The translations under genes and the position numbers were made by a program. Below the pieces are notes generated by a model. That model worked only from the letters and a program-made list of their open reading frames with translations, searched no databases and was not told the DNA's origin. Shown here piece after piece: positions 1-8,370 of a stretch of DNA of 36,016 nt; position 1 is the stretch's first letter; each line of letters starts with the position of its first letter. The DNA is from Chloroflexota bacterium (GTDB lineage Bacteria > Chloroflexota > UBA11872 > VXOZ01), in the NCBI GenBank assembly GCA_026710945.1, contig JAPOQA010000018.1, positions 1 to 36,016 of the forward strand, read 5' to 3'.

Positions 1-48
1 GACGAATTCACGCTTAGCATCCACAACAGTACTCTCCTTCCAAGGCAT
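1..48 (-). CDS. IS481-family transposase, N-terminal 16 residues only
   Basis: Partial gene cut by the window edge. The minus strand from 48 to 1 encodes MPWKESTVVDAKREFV, the kind of opening seen in IS481-family DDE transposases, where the N-terminal helix-turn-helix follows. An AAGGAGG ribosome binding site lies six bases before the ATG, which fixes the start. No catalytic residues fall inside the window. The copy at 35969-36016 is identical. Confidence 0.75.
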   Translation of the reverse strand, partial: MPWKESTVVDAKREFV

Positions 49-136
49 GAGGCACCTCCTTCTTTACTCAGAAAGAGTGCCATACTGTGTAAAGTATGTC
101 TGCGCACACCCGTTAAGTATCTCTCTGGTCTATACA
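1..136 (-). mobile_element. IS481-type insertion sequence, left-hand copy (5' end only)
   Basis: This is the exact reverse complement of 35881-36016. The element's outer end is at 136 (TGTATAGACC read on the minus strand), followed inward by two imperfect direct repeats (ATACTTAAC and ATACTTTAC, 23 bases apart), a ribosome binding site and the transposase start. This arrangement of a double repeat in the terminus and a short leader matches IS481-type elements. The window stops inside the transposase, so the rest of the element is not seen. Family assignment rests on the terminus and the protein start only. Confidence 0.8.
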
Positions 137-146
137 GAGGGCCAGG

Positions 147-788
147 GTGAGGGGAGACCGGTACCCCTCCGTCTCGACTTCAACTGCCTGGCAGAGGTAC
201 GCATGGGTCTGCAAAGGGTTAGCCGTCTTCGCGTGCATGCTATTCCTTGTACAGTGCGGCGGCGAGATAGCAGCGCCGCAGACGAATGAAACACCCCTAG
301 TACCCGTCCCCGCGGCGCAAGCGACGACATGGGTGTCTTGCCTGCCGCCGCAAGGGGATCCGCTGGCAATGCCCGATTACCTGTGTCCCTCCCCAGCGCC
401 GGGGCAGTATATGCTCACACTTACCGAACAGGAATTGACTCCAAAGATCGTAGCAGCCATCGCGGCAAGCGACGATGAAGGGGAGGTATCGAACGTCGTC
501 CTTACGTTCGAGTCTGACGCCTTCGATATCCGGGGCAGGCTGGAGCGACCATTCCGCGCGACAATTCAGGTGAGCGGACGCCTCGTCGTGCGCAACGGCA
601 GGATAGAGGCTGAGATGGTGAAGGGGAAGATTGGCTTCATTTCTGTGCCGGCATGGTACATTGCGGAGGCCACCGCTGAGGTCAATGAGAAGCTCGACTC
701 CTATTTCAGGACGGAGTACGGGATACGGGTGACAGACGTCAAGATCCAGCCGGGAGAGCTCCTACTTACCGGCGAAGACCTGCGCTAA
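147..788 (+). CDS. putative lipid-binding lipoprotein (LmeA/DUF2993-like)
   Basis: A 213-residue protein with a basic N-terminus, a hydrophobic segment at about residues 24-36 and a lipobox-like LVQC followed by GG, so probably a secreted lipoprotein. After a Pro/Thr-rich linker, residues 88-213 alternate beta strands: LTLTEQELTPKI, a strand pair running through VVLTFE and IRGRLERPF, then VPAWYIAEATAEVNEKL and a final LLLTGEDLR. This resembles DUF2993/LmeA-type lipid-binding folds common in Actinobacteria and Chloroflexota, but identity is low and no function is proven. The start is GTG at 147 with no clear Shine-Dalgarno. It lies only 11 bases from the IS end and inside a repeated word, so the native promoter or N-terminus may have been replaced by the insertion. 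ATG at 237 would remove most of the signal peptide and is unlikely. Confidence 0.6.
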   Translation: MRGDRYPSVSTSTAWQRYAWVCKGLAVFACMLFLVQCGGEIAAPQTNETPLVPVPAAQATTWVSCLPPQGDPLAMPDYLCPSPAPGQYMLTLTEQELTPKIVAAIAASDDEGEVSNVVLTFESDAFDIRGRLERPFRATIQVSGRLVVRNGRIEAEMVKGKIGFISVPAWYIAEATAEVNEKLDSYFRTEYGIRVTDVKIQPGELLLTGEDLR

Positions 789-952
789 GCAGTTGGACGT
801 CGTTGATGTATACTTGCCGGTGCGCGCGATCCACGCTCCCACGTCTGTAGCGGTGAACCGGAGTTCGGGAGGCTTGTCCCCCGCTCCTTGGTACGAGAGT
901 TCACACCATCTCTGGCAAGTCGCTAAGAGTGTGAAGAAGCAATAGTCCAAAC

Positions 953-1768
953 ATGCCTGAGCTTCCCGAAGTCGAGACCATTCGCCGCAGTTTAGTGCCG
1001 CATCTTGCCGGCGACGGCATAGCCGCGGTGCCGTTGCTCGACCCCCATGCCGTGGCTGAACCGGACCCGGCCGAAATCGTCGCATTGCTGCCTGGACGGC
1101 GCGTCTCCGCCATCAGACGACGCGCGAAGTACTTGGTGTTTGACCTCGAAAATCTCTCTCTGGTAGTGCACTTGCGCATGAGCGGGCGGCTCAAACTCGT
1201 GCGACCGGTGGAGGACATGCGCTATCTGCGCGCCCAGTGGAATCTCGAATCAGGCCGTGTGCTCTGCTTCTATGACGTACGCCGGTTCGGCCGGATCTGG
1301 CTGGTGGATGATGCCCGCCTGGCAGAACTTTTTGCGCCGCTTGGCCCCGAGCCGTTCGACCCGGCGCTTACGGCTGGCATATTGCGGGAACGTCTCGCGC
1401 GTCACACTACTTCGTTGAAGGCGCTTCTGCTCAATCAGCACTTCATTGCCGGTCTCGGCAATATCTATGTGGATGAAGTGCTCCATGCCTGTAAACTGCA
1501 CCCCCGTCGTCCGGCCAATGCACTCGATGAAGAGGAAACCGCCGCGCTGCTCGCTACAACGCGACAGATACTGCGCGCAGCGATTGCCAACGGGGGTACG
1601 ACGTTCGACGCCGTCTACAGCGATGCTGAAGGAAGACCCGGCCGCCACCGGGAGCACCTGGCAGTCTACCGCCGCACAGAAGAGCCCTGCCTTACTTGCA
1701 GCACGCCCATCGAGCGCATCGTCGTCGCGCAGCGCGGCACCCACCTCTGCCCGCAGTGCCAACACTGA
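953..1768 (+). CDS. mutM: formamidopyrimidine-DNA glycosylase (Fpg/MutM)
   Basis: Bifunctional base-excision repair enzyme that removes 8-oxoguanine and FaPy lesions and cleaves the DNA strand by beta/delta elimination. At 271 residues it is full length. The N-terminus is MPELPEVETI, so Pro2 (the Schiff-base nucleophile after Met removal) and Glu3 are present, and Lys59 sits in RRAKYLVF. The H2TH region contains LLLNQHFIAGLGNIY. The C-terminal zinc finger has Cys246, Cys249, Cys266 and Cys269, with the catalytic Arg261 in QRGTHLC. ATG at 953 is set by the obligatory Pro2. Only a weak purine stretch precedes it. It stands alone, 164 bases after the lipoprotein gene, and could share its transcript. 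The family call is certain. Confidence 0.98.
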   Translation: MPELPEVETIRRSLVPHLAGDGIAAVPLLDPHAVAEPDPAEIVALLPGRRVSAIRRRAKYLVFDLENLSLVVHLRMSGRLKLVRPVEDMRYLRAQWNLESGRVLCFYDVRRFGRIWLVDDARLAELFAPLGPEPFDPALTAGILRERLARHTTSLKALLLNQHFIAGLGNIYVDEVLHACKLHPRRPANALDEEETAALLATTRQILRAAIANGGTTFDAVYSDAEGRPGRHREHLAVYRRTEEPCLTCSTPIERIVVAQRGTHLCPQCQH

Positions 1769-1860
1769 CCGCCGGTCCTTCGGTGGACTTTAAAAGTGGA
1801 TGGCGTGGGCGCGGTTGCGCCTTGACGGGTTCCAGTGCAGGATATACTTTCTCGAATTTG

Positions 1861-1890
1861 CGCCGGGAAATGCGGCAGATACTCCCGGCG
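1861..1890 (+). other. 8-bp stem-loop in the mutM/ABC intergenic region
   Basis: CGCCGGGA (1861-1868) pairs perfectly with TCCCGGCG (1883-1890) around a 14-base loop. It is followed by AATCTCGTTT, a poor T-tract, so it is at best a weak terminator for mutM, 92 bases after the mutM stop codon. Confidence 0.35.
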
Positions 1891-1898
1891 AATCTCGT

Positions 1899-1927
1899 TT
1901 GACCGACTCGGCGGTGCATGCTAGCAT
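1899..1927 (+). promoter_or_regulatory. candidate sigma-70 promoter for the ABC transporter pair
   Basis: TTGACC (1899-1904), a 17-base spacer and TAGCAT (1922-1927): five and four matches to the -35 and -10 consensus at the ideal spacing. It would give a leader of about 105 bases before the first ABC gene. A second, weaker match, TTGACG-15-TATACT, lies at 1822-1848. Confidence 0.45.
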
Positions 1928-1931
1928 GCAC
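1914..1931. promoter_or_regulatory. 18-bp perfect palindrome overlapping the -10 box (operator candidate)
   Basis: GTGCATGCTAGCATGCAC is perfectly self-complementary over 18 bases and covers the proposed -10 hexamer at 1922-1927. A dimeric repressor bound here would block polymerase, so I read it as an operator candidate for the exporter operon. No regulator gene is adjacent. Confidence 0.4.
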
Positions 1932-2040
1932 ATTAACGTAAACGTGCGGGTAAGTGTCTAGCTTGGGCTTCCCTAAGACTAGGAGTACGGTACCGTGCGA
2001 AGTCGGCAGGAAGAGATGAGGAGGTGCACAGCAGCCGAAT

Positions 2041-3936
2041 ATGGATACGCTGCGCCGACTCTTCTTCTACACATGGCGATACCGGAAGCTTGCCTTCCTC
2101 GCTTACGGTGCGCTCGCTGGCAGCGCGCTCCTTAGTCTGATAATCCCGCGACTGATCGGTAGTGTCGTCGACGAAGCACTGCCGCCACCGGAGACGCAGG
2201 CGGCAGACAATGCCGGCGAACTGGCGGTTGAAGCCACCGGGTCTTTGCTCGGGCTCGAACCAGTCCAGATTTTGTTTGCCTTCGCCGGACTAATTCTTGT
2301 CGCCACATTGATCAAGGGTATCTTTACCTTTTCACAGGTGTTCCTGGGCGAATATCTCTCGCAGCGCACCTGTTTCGATCTACGCAACCGCATCTTCAAT
2401 CAATACCAGCGCCTCTCATTTGCATACCACGATCGCTCCCAGACCGGGCAGCTCATGTCGCGGGCGACGAGTGACGTGGAGCAAATCCGCTTCTTCGTTT
2501 CGCAGGGCCTTATTAACGGGGCTCTGATGATTTTGACGTTCATTGCCGTGCTTGGCATTCTTCTGCTCACGCATTGGCAGTTGGCGCTCCTTTCCTTGGC
2601 GACGATGCCGGTGCTCTTCGTAATTGCCGTGCTCTTTGCGCGCCAACTCCGGCCGATGTTCAGCCTGGTGCAGCAGGAGACGGCCCAACTCAGCACCGTC
2701 CTGCAAGAGGACCTCTCCGGCATGCGCGTGGTGCGGGCGTTTGCGCAAGAGGACCAGGAGACGGCCAAGTTCTTGCACAATTCCGATCGCCTGGCGGTGG
2801 CTACGTCACGAACAATGGAGCTCTTTGCCATGCGCAACCCACTGCTCCAGTTCATCGCCGGTATTGGTACCACGGCGGTGGTCTGGTACGGCGGTCTGTT
2901 AGTGATTGCCGAAGGCATGAGCCTTGGCACGCTGGTTGCCTTTACCGGCTACCTCATGCTGCTCCAGCGCCCAATCCGCATGCTGGGCATGACAATCAAT
3001 ACGTACGCGCGAGCGGTCGCAGCAGGCGAGCGGATCTTCGAAATCCTCGACACCCAGTCGGAGATCGAGGAAAAGCCCGACGCAATCGACATGGCCACAG
3101 TGGCCGGCAACGTCAAGTTCGATTCAGTGTCTTACGACGCGAGCGGACTGCCTGTGCTCAAGGACATCACCATCACGGCAACAGCAGGTCAAGTGATCGG
3201 TATCGTCGGCAGCACCGGGTCCGGCAAGAGCACCATCATTAACTTGCTGCCCCGCTTCTATGATGTTACTGCCGGACGCATCACCTTGGACGGCCACGAC
3301 ATCCGCGATCTTACTTTTCGGGCGCTGCGGCAACACGTAGGGCTCGTAGCCCAGGAGACCTTCCTCTTTGCCGCCTCCATTCGAGAGAACATTGCGTATG
3401 GTCGACCGGACGCGACTGAACAGGGCATCATTGCGGCTGCCAAAGCTGCGCAGGCCCACGATTTCATCGAGGAGTTTCCGGATGGCTATGAAACGCACGT
3501 CGGCGAACGCGGCGTAACGCTCTCCGGCGGACAGAAGCAACGCGTCGCGATTGCCCGCGCACTGCTGCTGAATCCTCGCGTCCTTATCCTGGATGAGTCC
3601 ACGTCGGCGGTAGATACGCGCACTGAAGCGGCGCTGCAAATGGCGCTGAAAGCGCTCATGCGCGGACGCACGACGTTCATCATTGCGCAACGTGTCTCCA
3701 GCGTGCGCGAGGCAAACGAGATCGTCGTTCTGGACGAAGGAAGAATTGTGCAGCGGGGCACACATGGAGACCTGGTGACGCAGGAAGGTCTCTACCGCGA
3801 CATGTACGTCTATCAGTTGCAGGAGCAAGAAGAGCACATGGAGCGGCAGCAGGCGGCGCAAGCAGACGGCGCCGGCCTCGGCAATACTCTGGTCGCGGCT
3901 GACCTTGCAGATTCACCGAGAGGTGAGGCCGGATGA
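2041..3936 (+). CDS. ABC exporter half-transporter, subunit 1 (degenerate ATP site)
   Basis: A 631-residue type IV ABC half-transporter: a six-helix membrane domain (about residues 10-330) fused to a nucleotide-binding domain. Walker A is GSTGSGKST (390-398), the signature LSGGQ (494-498), Walker B RVLILDES with Asp518 and Glu519, and the switch position is IIAQR, so the usual H-loop His is Gln550. An Ala/Glu-rich insert of about 30 residues separates TM1 and TM2. The ATG is preceded by GAGGAGG 16 bases upstream, which is a long spacing. It overlaps the next gene by four bases (ATGA), so translation is coupled and the two products should form a heterodimer. The architecture matches multidrug/lipid exporters of the LmrCD, TM287/288 and YheHI kind; the substrate is unknown. 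Confidence 0.93.
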   Translation: MDTLRRLFFYTWRYRKLAFLAYGALAGSALLSLIIPRLIGSVVDEALPPPETQAADNAGELAVEATGSLLGLEPVQILFAFAGLILVATLIKGIFTFSQVFLGEYLSQRTCFDLRNRIFNQYQRLSFAYHDRSQTGQLMSRATSDVEQIRFFVSQGLINGALMILTFIAVLGILLLTHWQLALLSLATMPVLFVIAVLFARQLRPMFSLVQQETAQLSTVLQEDLSGMRVVRAFAQEDQETAKFLHNSDRLAVATSRTMELFAMRNPLLQFIAGIGTTAVVWYGGLLVIAEGMSLGTLVAFTGYLMLLQRPIRMLGMTINTYARAVAAGERIFEILDTQSEIEEKPDAIDMATVAGNVKFDSVSYDASGLPVLKDITITATAGQVIGIVGSTGSGKSTIINLLPRFYDVTAGRITLDGHDIRDLTFRALRQHVGLVAQETFLFAASIRENIAYGRPDATEQGIIAAAKAAQAHDFIEEFPDGYETHVGERGVTLSGGQKQRVAIARALLLNPRVLILDESTSAVDTRTEAALQMALKALMRGRTTFIIAQRVSSVREANEIVVLDEGRIVQRGTHGDLVTQEGLYRDMYVYQLQEQEEHMERQQAAQADGAGLGNTLVAADLADSPRGEAG

Positions 3937-5843
3937 TTAGCGGCGGCTTCGACATGGGAGGCAGTTGGCGCGGCGGTGGCATGAGTTCCCGCGGCGGCAT
4001 GGGTTCGCGTGGGGGCTGGCGGGGTAGCGACGATACGGTAGACGTTGACCCGGACGGCAAGGTTTTCGACCAGAATGTCGTGCGGCGGATGCTGCCCTAC
4101 CTCACACCCCACCGGGGACAACTCCTGGTGGCAGTGTTTCTCGTACTGGTGACGTCAGCAGCCATGACGTCGGGGCCGTTATTGATCAAGATCGCAATCG
4201 ACGACGGCATAGATAAGAGTAACCCGCGCCTTTTGGCCTTTGCAGCCATCTTCTATTTGCTTAGCCTTGTCGTCATGGGTGTTTCTTCTTATACCCACGG
4301 CGCCTTGATCGCCGCAATTTCGCAGCGCATGCTCCACTCCCTCCGCGTGCGCGTTGTCTCCCATCTGCAGAAGCTGTCCTTCCGTTATCTCGACAGTAAC
4401 GAGATTGGCGTAATCATTGCGCGCGTTACCAGCGACGTGAATGCGCTCAATAATGCATTCTCCCAGGGCACAATGACGCTCGTGGCCGATCTGCTGGGTC
4501 TCGTTCTAATTCTCGTCGTAATGATGATTTTGGACCCCGTGCTTTCCCTTGCGACGTTCGTGGTAATGCCGTTGATGTTCTTGATTACGCGCGTCTTTAG
4601 CGGACAGGCGCGGTCGCGTTTTCGTGAGGTGCGCCATCGCGTGGGCAAGGTCTATGCCAACTTGCAGGAGAACATCAGCGGTGTGCGTGTTGCGCAATCC
4701 TTTACCCGCGAGGACGTAAATTACCGCGAATTCCGAGGCACGAATCGGGAAAACCTCGACGCCTCGGTCCGCGCCGCGAGAGTGATGGCGGCGTTCCCGC
4801 CAGCCGTAGAATTGGTGACTGCACTCGCTATCGGTATCGTCATCGTTTTCGGGGGCTACCGCGTTCTGAATGGGAATCTCTCTGTGGGGGCGCTGGTGGC
4901 GTTTCTCTCATTCGTTCAGCAGTTTTTCAATCCCATCCGTGAGATATCGGCCTGGTACACCAACCTCCAGCAAGCGATGGCAGGCGGCGAGCGCATCTTT
5001 TCGCTGCTCGATACCGATCCTGAAATCACCGACAAGCCGGATGCGTTGGCGCTGCCGGCGGTGAACGGTCACGTCCGCTTCGCAGATGTGACTTTCGGCT
5101 ACGATCCCGAGCAACCGGTGCTTTCCGAGATTGATCTTGAGGCCAAACCCGGTGAGACGATTGCGCTCGTCGGCCCCACCGGCGCGGGCAAGACCTCCAT
5201 CGTCAACCTCCTCATGCGGTTCTACGATGTGCAGGAAGGGAGCATCACTATTGACGGCCACGACCTCCGCGACGTGCAAATCCGTACGCTGCGCAGTCAA
5301 GTGGGCATGGTGCTGCAGGATAGTTTTCTCTTTTCCGGCACAATTCTGGAAAATATACGTTACGGCCAACCCGACGCCAGCATGGCGGAAGTCGAGGCAG
5401 CGACACGAGCCGTGGGCATTCACGCGTTCATCAGTCGCCTGCCGGACGGCTACAACACGGCGGTGATGGAACGCGGCGGACGGCTCTCCGTAGGACAACG
5501 GCAGTTGATCTGCTTTGCCCGCGCCCTGCTCATCGATCCGCACATTCTCATCTTGGATGAAGCCACGAGCAGCGTGGACGCCCACACGGAAATCCTCATC
5601 CAGCGCGCGCTTGCCACGCTTCTGCAAGGGCGCACGGCATTCGTGATCGCCCACCGGCTCTCTACCATTAAGAATGCGGATGCCATTCTCGTGCTGCGAG
5701 ACGGGAGAATCGTCGAGCGGGGCGCGCACGACGAGTTGCTGGCAGCACAGGGGTTCTACGCGGAACTCTACACTACCGGCGTGACCGCAGGCATGGAGGG
5801 CGAGGAAGCCGCCGAAGAGCCAAGCCCGGTCCCATCTACATAG
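3933..5843 (+). CDS. ABC exporter half-transporter, subunit 2 (catalytic ATP site)
   Basis: A 636-residue partner of the preceding gene, sharing the ATGA overlap. A Gly/Arg/Met-rich, probably disordered N-terminus of about 35 residues precedes the membrane domain. The nucleotide-binding domain has Walker A GPTGAGKTS (414-422), Walker B ILILDEATS with Asp542 and catalytic Glu543, and H-loop His574 in VIAHR. Its signature is LSVGQ (518-522) rather than LSGGQ. In a head-to-tail dimer this weakened signature pairs with the Gln550-containing site of subunit 1, while the intact site pairs with LSGGQ of subunit 1. One ATP site is thus degenerate and one is canonical, as in known heterodimeric exporters. 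Substrate unknown. Confidence 0.93.
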   Translation: MISGGFDMGGSWRGGGMSSRGGMGSRGGWRGSDDTVDVDPDGKVFDQNVVRRMLPYLTPHRGQLLVAVFLVLVTSAAMTSGPLLIKIAIDDGIDKSNPRLLAFAAIFYLLSLVVMGVSSYTHGALIAAISQRMLHSLRVRVVSHLQKLSFRYLDSNEIGVIIARVTSDVNALNNAFSQGTMTLVADLLGLVLILVVMMILDPVLSLATFVVMPLMFLITRVFSGQARSRFREVRHRVGKVYANLQENISGVRVAQSFTREDVNYREFRGTNRENLDASVRAARVMAAFPPAVELVTALAIGIVIVFGGYRVLNGNLSVGALVAFLSFVQQFFNPIREISAWYTNLQQAMAGGERIFSLLDTDPEITDKPDALALPAVNGHVRFADVTFGYDPEQPVLSEIDLEAKPGETIALVGPTGAGKTSIVNLLMRFYDVQEGSITIDGHDLRDVQIRTLRSQVGMVLQDSFLFSGTILENIRYGQPDASMAEVEAATRAVGIHAFISRLPDGYNTAVMERGGRLSVGQRQLICFARALLIDPHILILDEATSSVDAHTEILIQRALATLLQGRTAFVIAHRLSTIKNADAILVLRDGRIVERGAHDELLAAQGFYAELYTTGVTAGMEGEEAAEEPSPVPST

Positions 5844-6226
5844 ATTCGCTTACTTGTCACGACTACAATGTAACGTAGTTCTCTACCGGTTCCTGGGAGT
5901 TCCAAAGACGATTACCCTCGCGTTGTATCACTGCTGCTCCTTGCAGACTGCCATGACAACCCTCACTTTCACCGGCAGACGCGAGGCAATTGGGGCCTGG
6001 GGTGCGAACGCTGGTAGCGCAGAACAGATCCGCTGCACCGGTCTTGCAATGGCAATGGCGAGAGCAACAACTCGACCACAAACCACCGACTGACAGATTG
6101 ACTGGATCGCCTTGAAATTGCATACGTTTGGCATAAAGCACTGTATGGTATAATGAGCGTGCTGACTACGTAGCGATCCGTAGCGCAATTCGCCTTGCAA
6201 AGGGCGTCTACCATAGGAAGAGCATA
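5844..6226. other. gene-free stretch upstream of ftsH
   Basis: Open frames here encode no recognisable protein. Its right half holds the ftsH promoter and a roughly 65-base leader. No terminator hairpin with a T-tract was found for the ABC operon. Confidence 0.6.
6127..6154 (+). promoter_or_regulatory. ftsH promoter with extended -10
   Basis: TATAAT at 6149-6154 is a perfect -10 box preceded by TGG, giving an extended -10 (TGGTATAAT). The -35 region, TTTGGC at 6127-6132 with a 16-base spacer, is weak, as is usual for extended -10 promoters. Transcription would start near 6161, about 65 bases before ftsH. Confidence 0.65.
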
Positions 6227-8185
6227 GTGGATAGCAAGTGGTTGAAGAACGGGTTTGTCTACCTGGTCATTACCGTCGCCATCTTGGCCATTATCTTTAC
6301 GCTGTTTGCCCCCCAGACCCGCGAGAACACGACGGTCTCTTTAAGTGAATTCATGGCCGCGGTGCAGGAAGCGGCGTGGAATGAGCAAGTCCCAACCGTT
6401 ATCGTCTCAGGTAATAAACTGATTGCTGAGATAGAAGACCAGCGCCTTACTGCCCGCATGATGGATGATACGGATATGCTCGAGGCGCTGCACAGCCGCG
6501 GGATTCCTGATGACAAGATAAAGCTGACGGTACAGGAGCCCAGCCAATTCAGCAACCTGCTCCCCATCCTGGGTACGTTTCTCCCGATTCTCATCTTTGG
6601 CGGCATTTTGCTGCTTATGATGCGCCAGGCGCAGGGCACGAACAACCAAGCGCTCTCTTTCGGTAAGAGCAAAGCCAGAGTCTTCAAGAGCAACAATCCG
6701 ACGATTACGTTCGCGGAAGTGGCGGGCGTGGAGGAAGCCAAAGAAGAGCTCCAAGAGGTCGTGGCATTTCTCAAGTACCCGGAGCGCTTCCAAGCCTTGG
6801 GTGCGCAGATTCCCAAGGGAGTCCTGTTGGTCGGCCCTCCCGGCACCGGCAAGACGCACATCTCGCGCGCCGTGGCCGGTGAGGCAGGCGTGCCTTTCTT
6901 CAGTATCAGCGGTTCTGAGTTTGTCGAGATGTTCGTGGGTGTCGGCGCCTCGCGCGTCCGCGATCTCTTCGACCAGGCGAAGCGCAATGCGCCATGCATC
7001 GTGTTCATTGACGAAATCGACGCGGTGGGACGGCAGCGCGGCGCGGGACTGGGCGGCAGCCATGACGAGCGCGAGCAGACGCTAAACCAGATCCTCGTCG
7101 AGATGGACGGCTTCGAAATGAACACCAGCGTGATTGTGTTGGCAGCGACGAACCGCCCAGACGTGCTCGATCCGGCGCTCCTGCGCCCAGGCCGCTTCGA
7201 CCGGCAGGTGGTCCTCGACAGCCCCGACGTGCAAGGCCGTGAGCACATTCTGCAACTGTACAGCAAGGATAAGCCGCTGGCGGATGACCTGGACTTGGAG
7301 ACCATCGCCCGACAGACGCCGGGCTTCTCCGGCGCCGATCTGAAGAACCTGCTCAATGAAGCGGCGTTGCTGGCCGCGCGGCGCAACAAGAAAGCCATTA
7401 GTCAGGAAGAGGTTGAAGAAGCGGTTGAACGCGTCCTCGCCGGCCCGGAACGGCGCAGCCGCATCATAAGCCCGCGCGAAAAGAAAGTCACGGCGTACCA
7501 CGAGGTGGGCCATGCTTTGGTGGCGCAATTGCTGCCGGACGTCGACCCGGTACACAAGATTTCCATCGTAGCGCGGGGTCGCGCCGGTGGGTACACCCGG
7601 GTCCTTCCGCCGGAGGACCGCCACCTATGGACGCGATCGCAATTCAGACAACAGATGGCCTTTGCCCTGGGCGGCTACGCGGCGGAAGTGCTGATCTTTG
7701 GTGAAATGACAACAGGCGCTTCCAACGATATTGAAATGGCCACTACCTTGGCGCGGCGCATGGTCATGGAGTACGGCATGAGCGAGAAACTCGGCCCCCG
7801 CGCATTTGGCCGCAAAGAAGAGCTCATCTTCTTGGGCCGAGACATCCAAGAACAGCGCAACTACAGCGAAGCGGTGGCGCAAGATATCGACGGTGAAGTC
7901 GAAGGACTGATTCAGGAGGCCCATGATCGGGCATCGAGCATTCTCACCGAGCACAGGGACAAGCTCGTGGAGATTGCCGATACGCTCATGGAAGTTGAGA
8001 CATTCGACGGGAAGGCCTTCAGTGCGTTCTTCGAAGAAGAGCCTGAACCCTCCGACGACGTGGATACCCAGGCGGCAAGTACGCTGGTGGACAATGAAGA
8101 CCAGCAGCCGTCATCGCCCCCACAGGACAGCGATGACAGCGCACAAAAACCCCGCACCCGACCGTATCCTGGCATGGCCACATAG
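6227..8185 (+). CDS. ftsH: ATP-dependent zinc metalloprotease FtsH
   Basis: Membrane-anchored AAA+ protease that extracts and degrades misassembled membrane proteins and unstable regulators as a hexamer. At 652 residues it is full length. TM1 is at about residues 9-27, an extracytoplasmic domain follows, and TM2 is at about 109-130. The AAA domain has Walker [10 protein letters not shown] (203-211), Walker [11 protein letters not shown] and the second region of homology ending RPGRFDR. The zinc site is HEVGH (425-429; HEAGH is more usual) with the third ligand Asp501 in ASNDIEMAT. An acidic Ser/Pro/Asp-rich tail of about 50 residues closes the protein. The start is GTG at 6227, with AGGAAG six bases before it. 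It is monocistronic, between its own promoter and a strong terminator. Confidence 0.98.
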   Translation: MDSKWLKNGFVYLVITVAILAIIFTLFAPQTRENTTVSLSEFMAAVQEAAWNEQVPTVIVSGNKLIAEIEDQRLTARMMDDTDMLEALHSRGIPDDKIKLTVQEPSQFSNLLPILGTFLPILIFGGILLLMMRQAQGTNNQALSFGKSKARVFKSNNPTITFAEVAGVEEAKEELQEVVAFLKYPERFQALGAQIPKGVLLVGPPGTGKTHISRAVAGEAGVPFFSISGSEFVEMFVGVGASRVRDLFDQAKRNAPCIVFIDEIDAVGRQRGAGLGGSHDEREQTLNQILVEMDGFEMNTSVIVLAATNRPDVLDPALLRPGRFDRQVVLDSPDVQGREHILQLYSKDKPLADDLDLETIARQTPGFSGADLKNLLNEAALLAARRNKKAISQEEVEEAVERVLAGPERRSRIISPREKKVTAYHEVGHALVAQLLPDVDPVHKISIVARGRAGGYTRVLPPEDRHLWTRSQFRQQMAFALGGYAAEVLIFGEMTTGASNDIEMATTLARRMVMEYGMSEKLGPRAFGRKEELIFLGRDIQEQRNYSEAVAQDIDGEVEGLIQEAHDRASSILTEHRDKLVEIADTLMEVETFDGKAFSAFFEEEPEPSDDVDTQAASTLVDNEDQQPSSPPQDSDDSAQKPRTRPYPGMAT

Positions 8186-8241
8186 CCACGCATAGCCGGA
8201 CCCGCCGCTGGCAGGTCCAGGTAGGCTCGGCAGAAATGAGG

Positions 8242-8265
8242 GAGCGCCCGTTTGGGCGCTCTTTT
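8242..8265 (+). terminator. rho-independent terminator of ftsH
   Basis: GAGCGCCC (8242-8249) and GGGCGCTC (8254-8261) form a perfect 8-bp GC-rich stem with a GTTT loop, followed directly by TTTT. It lies 57 bases after the ftsH stop codon, between convergent genes. Confidence 0.85.
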
Positions 8266-8370
8266 GCTTTCGCAGGTAGGGTGCTCGCCGCGACTCGTGT
8301 ACAGAAGCCGTTCCTGAGAGCGGCTTTGCCTTCTTACCACATTGGTCCGGTGATTTCAGTCGCCACCTGC

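Noticed and set aside
8305-8326. Hairpin AAGCCG/CGGCTT as a terminator for the ceramidase-like gene
   Set aside because: Six-base stem with a ten-base loop and no T-tract on the minus strand; too weak to claim.
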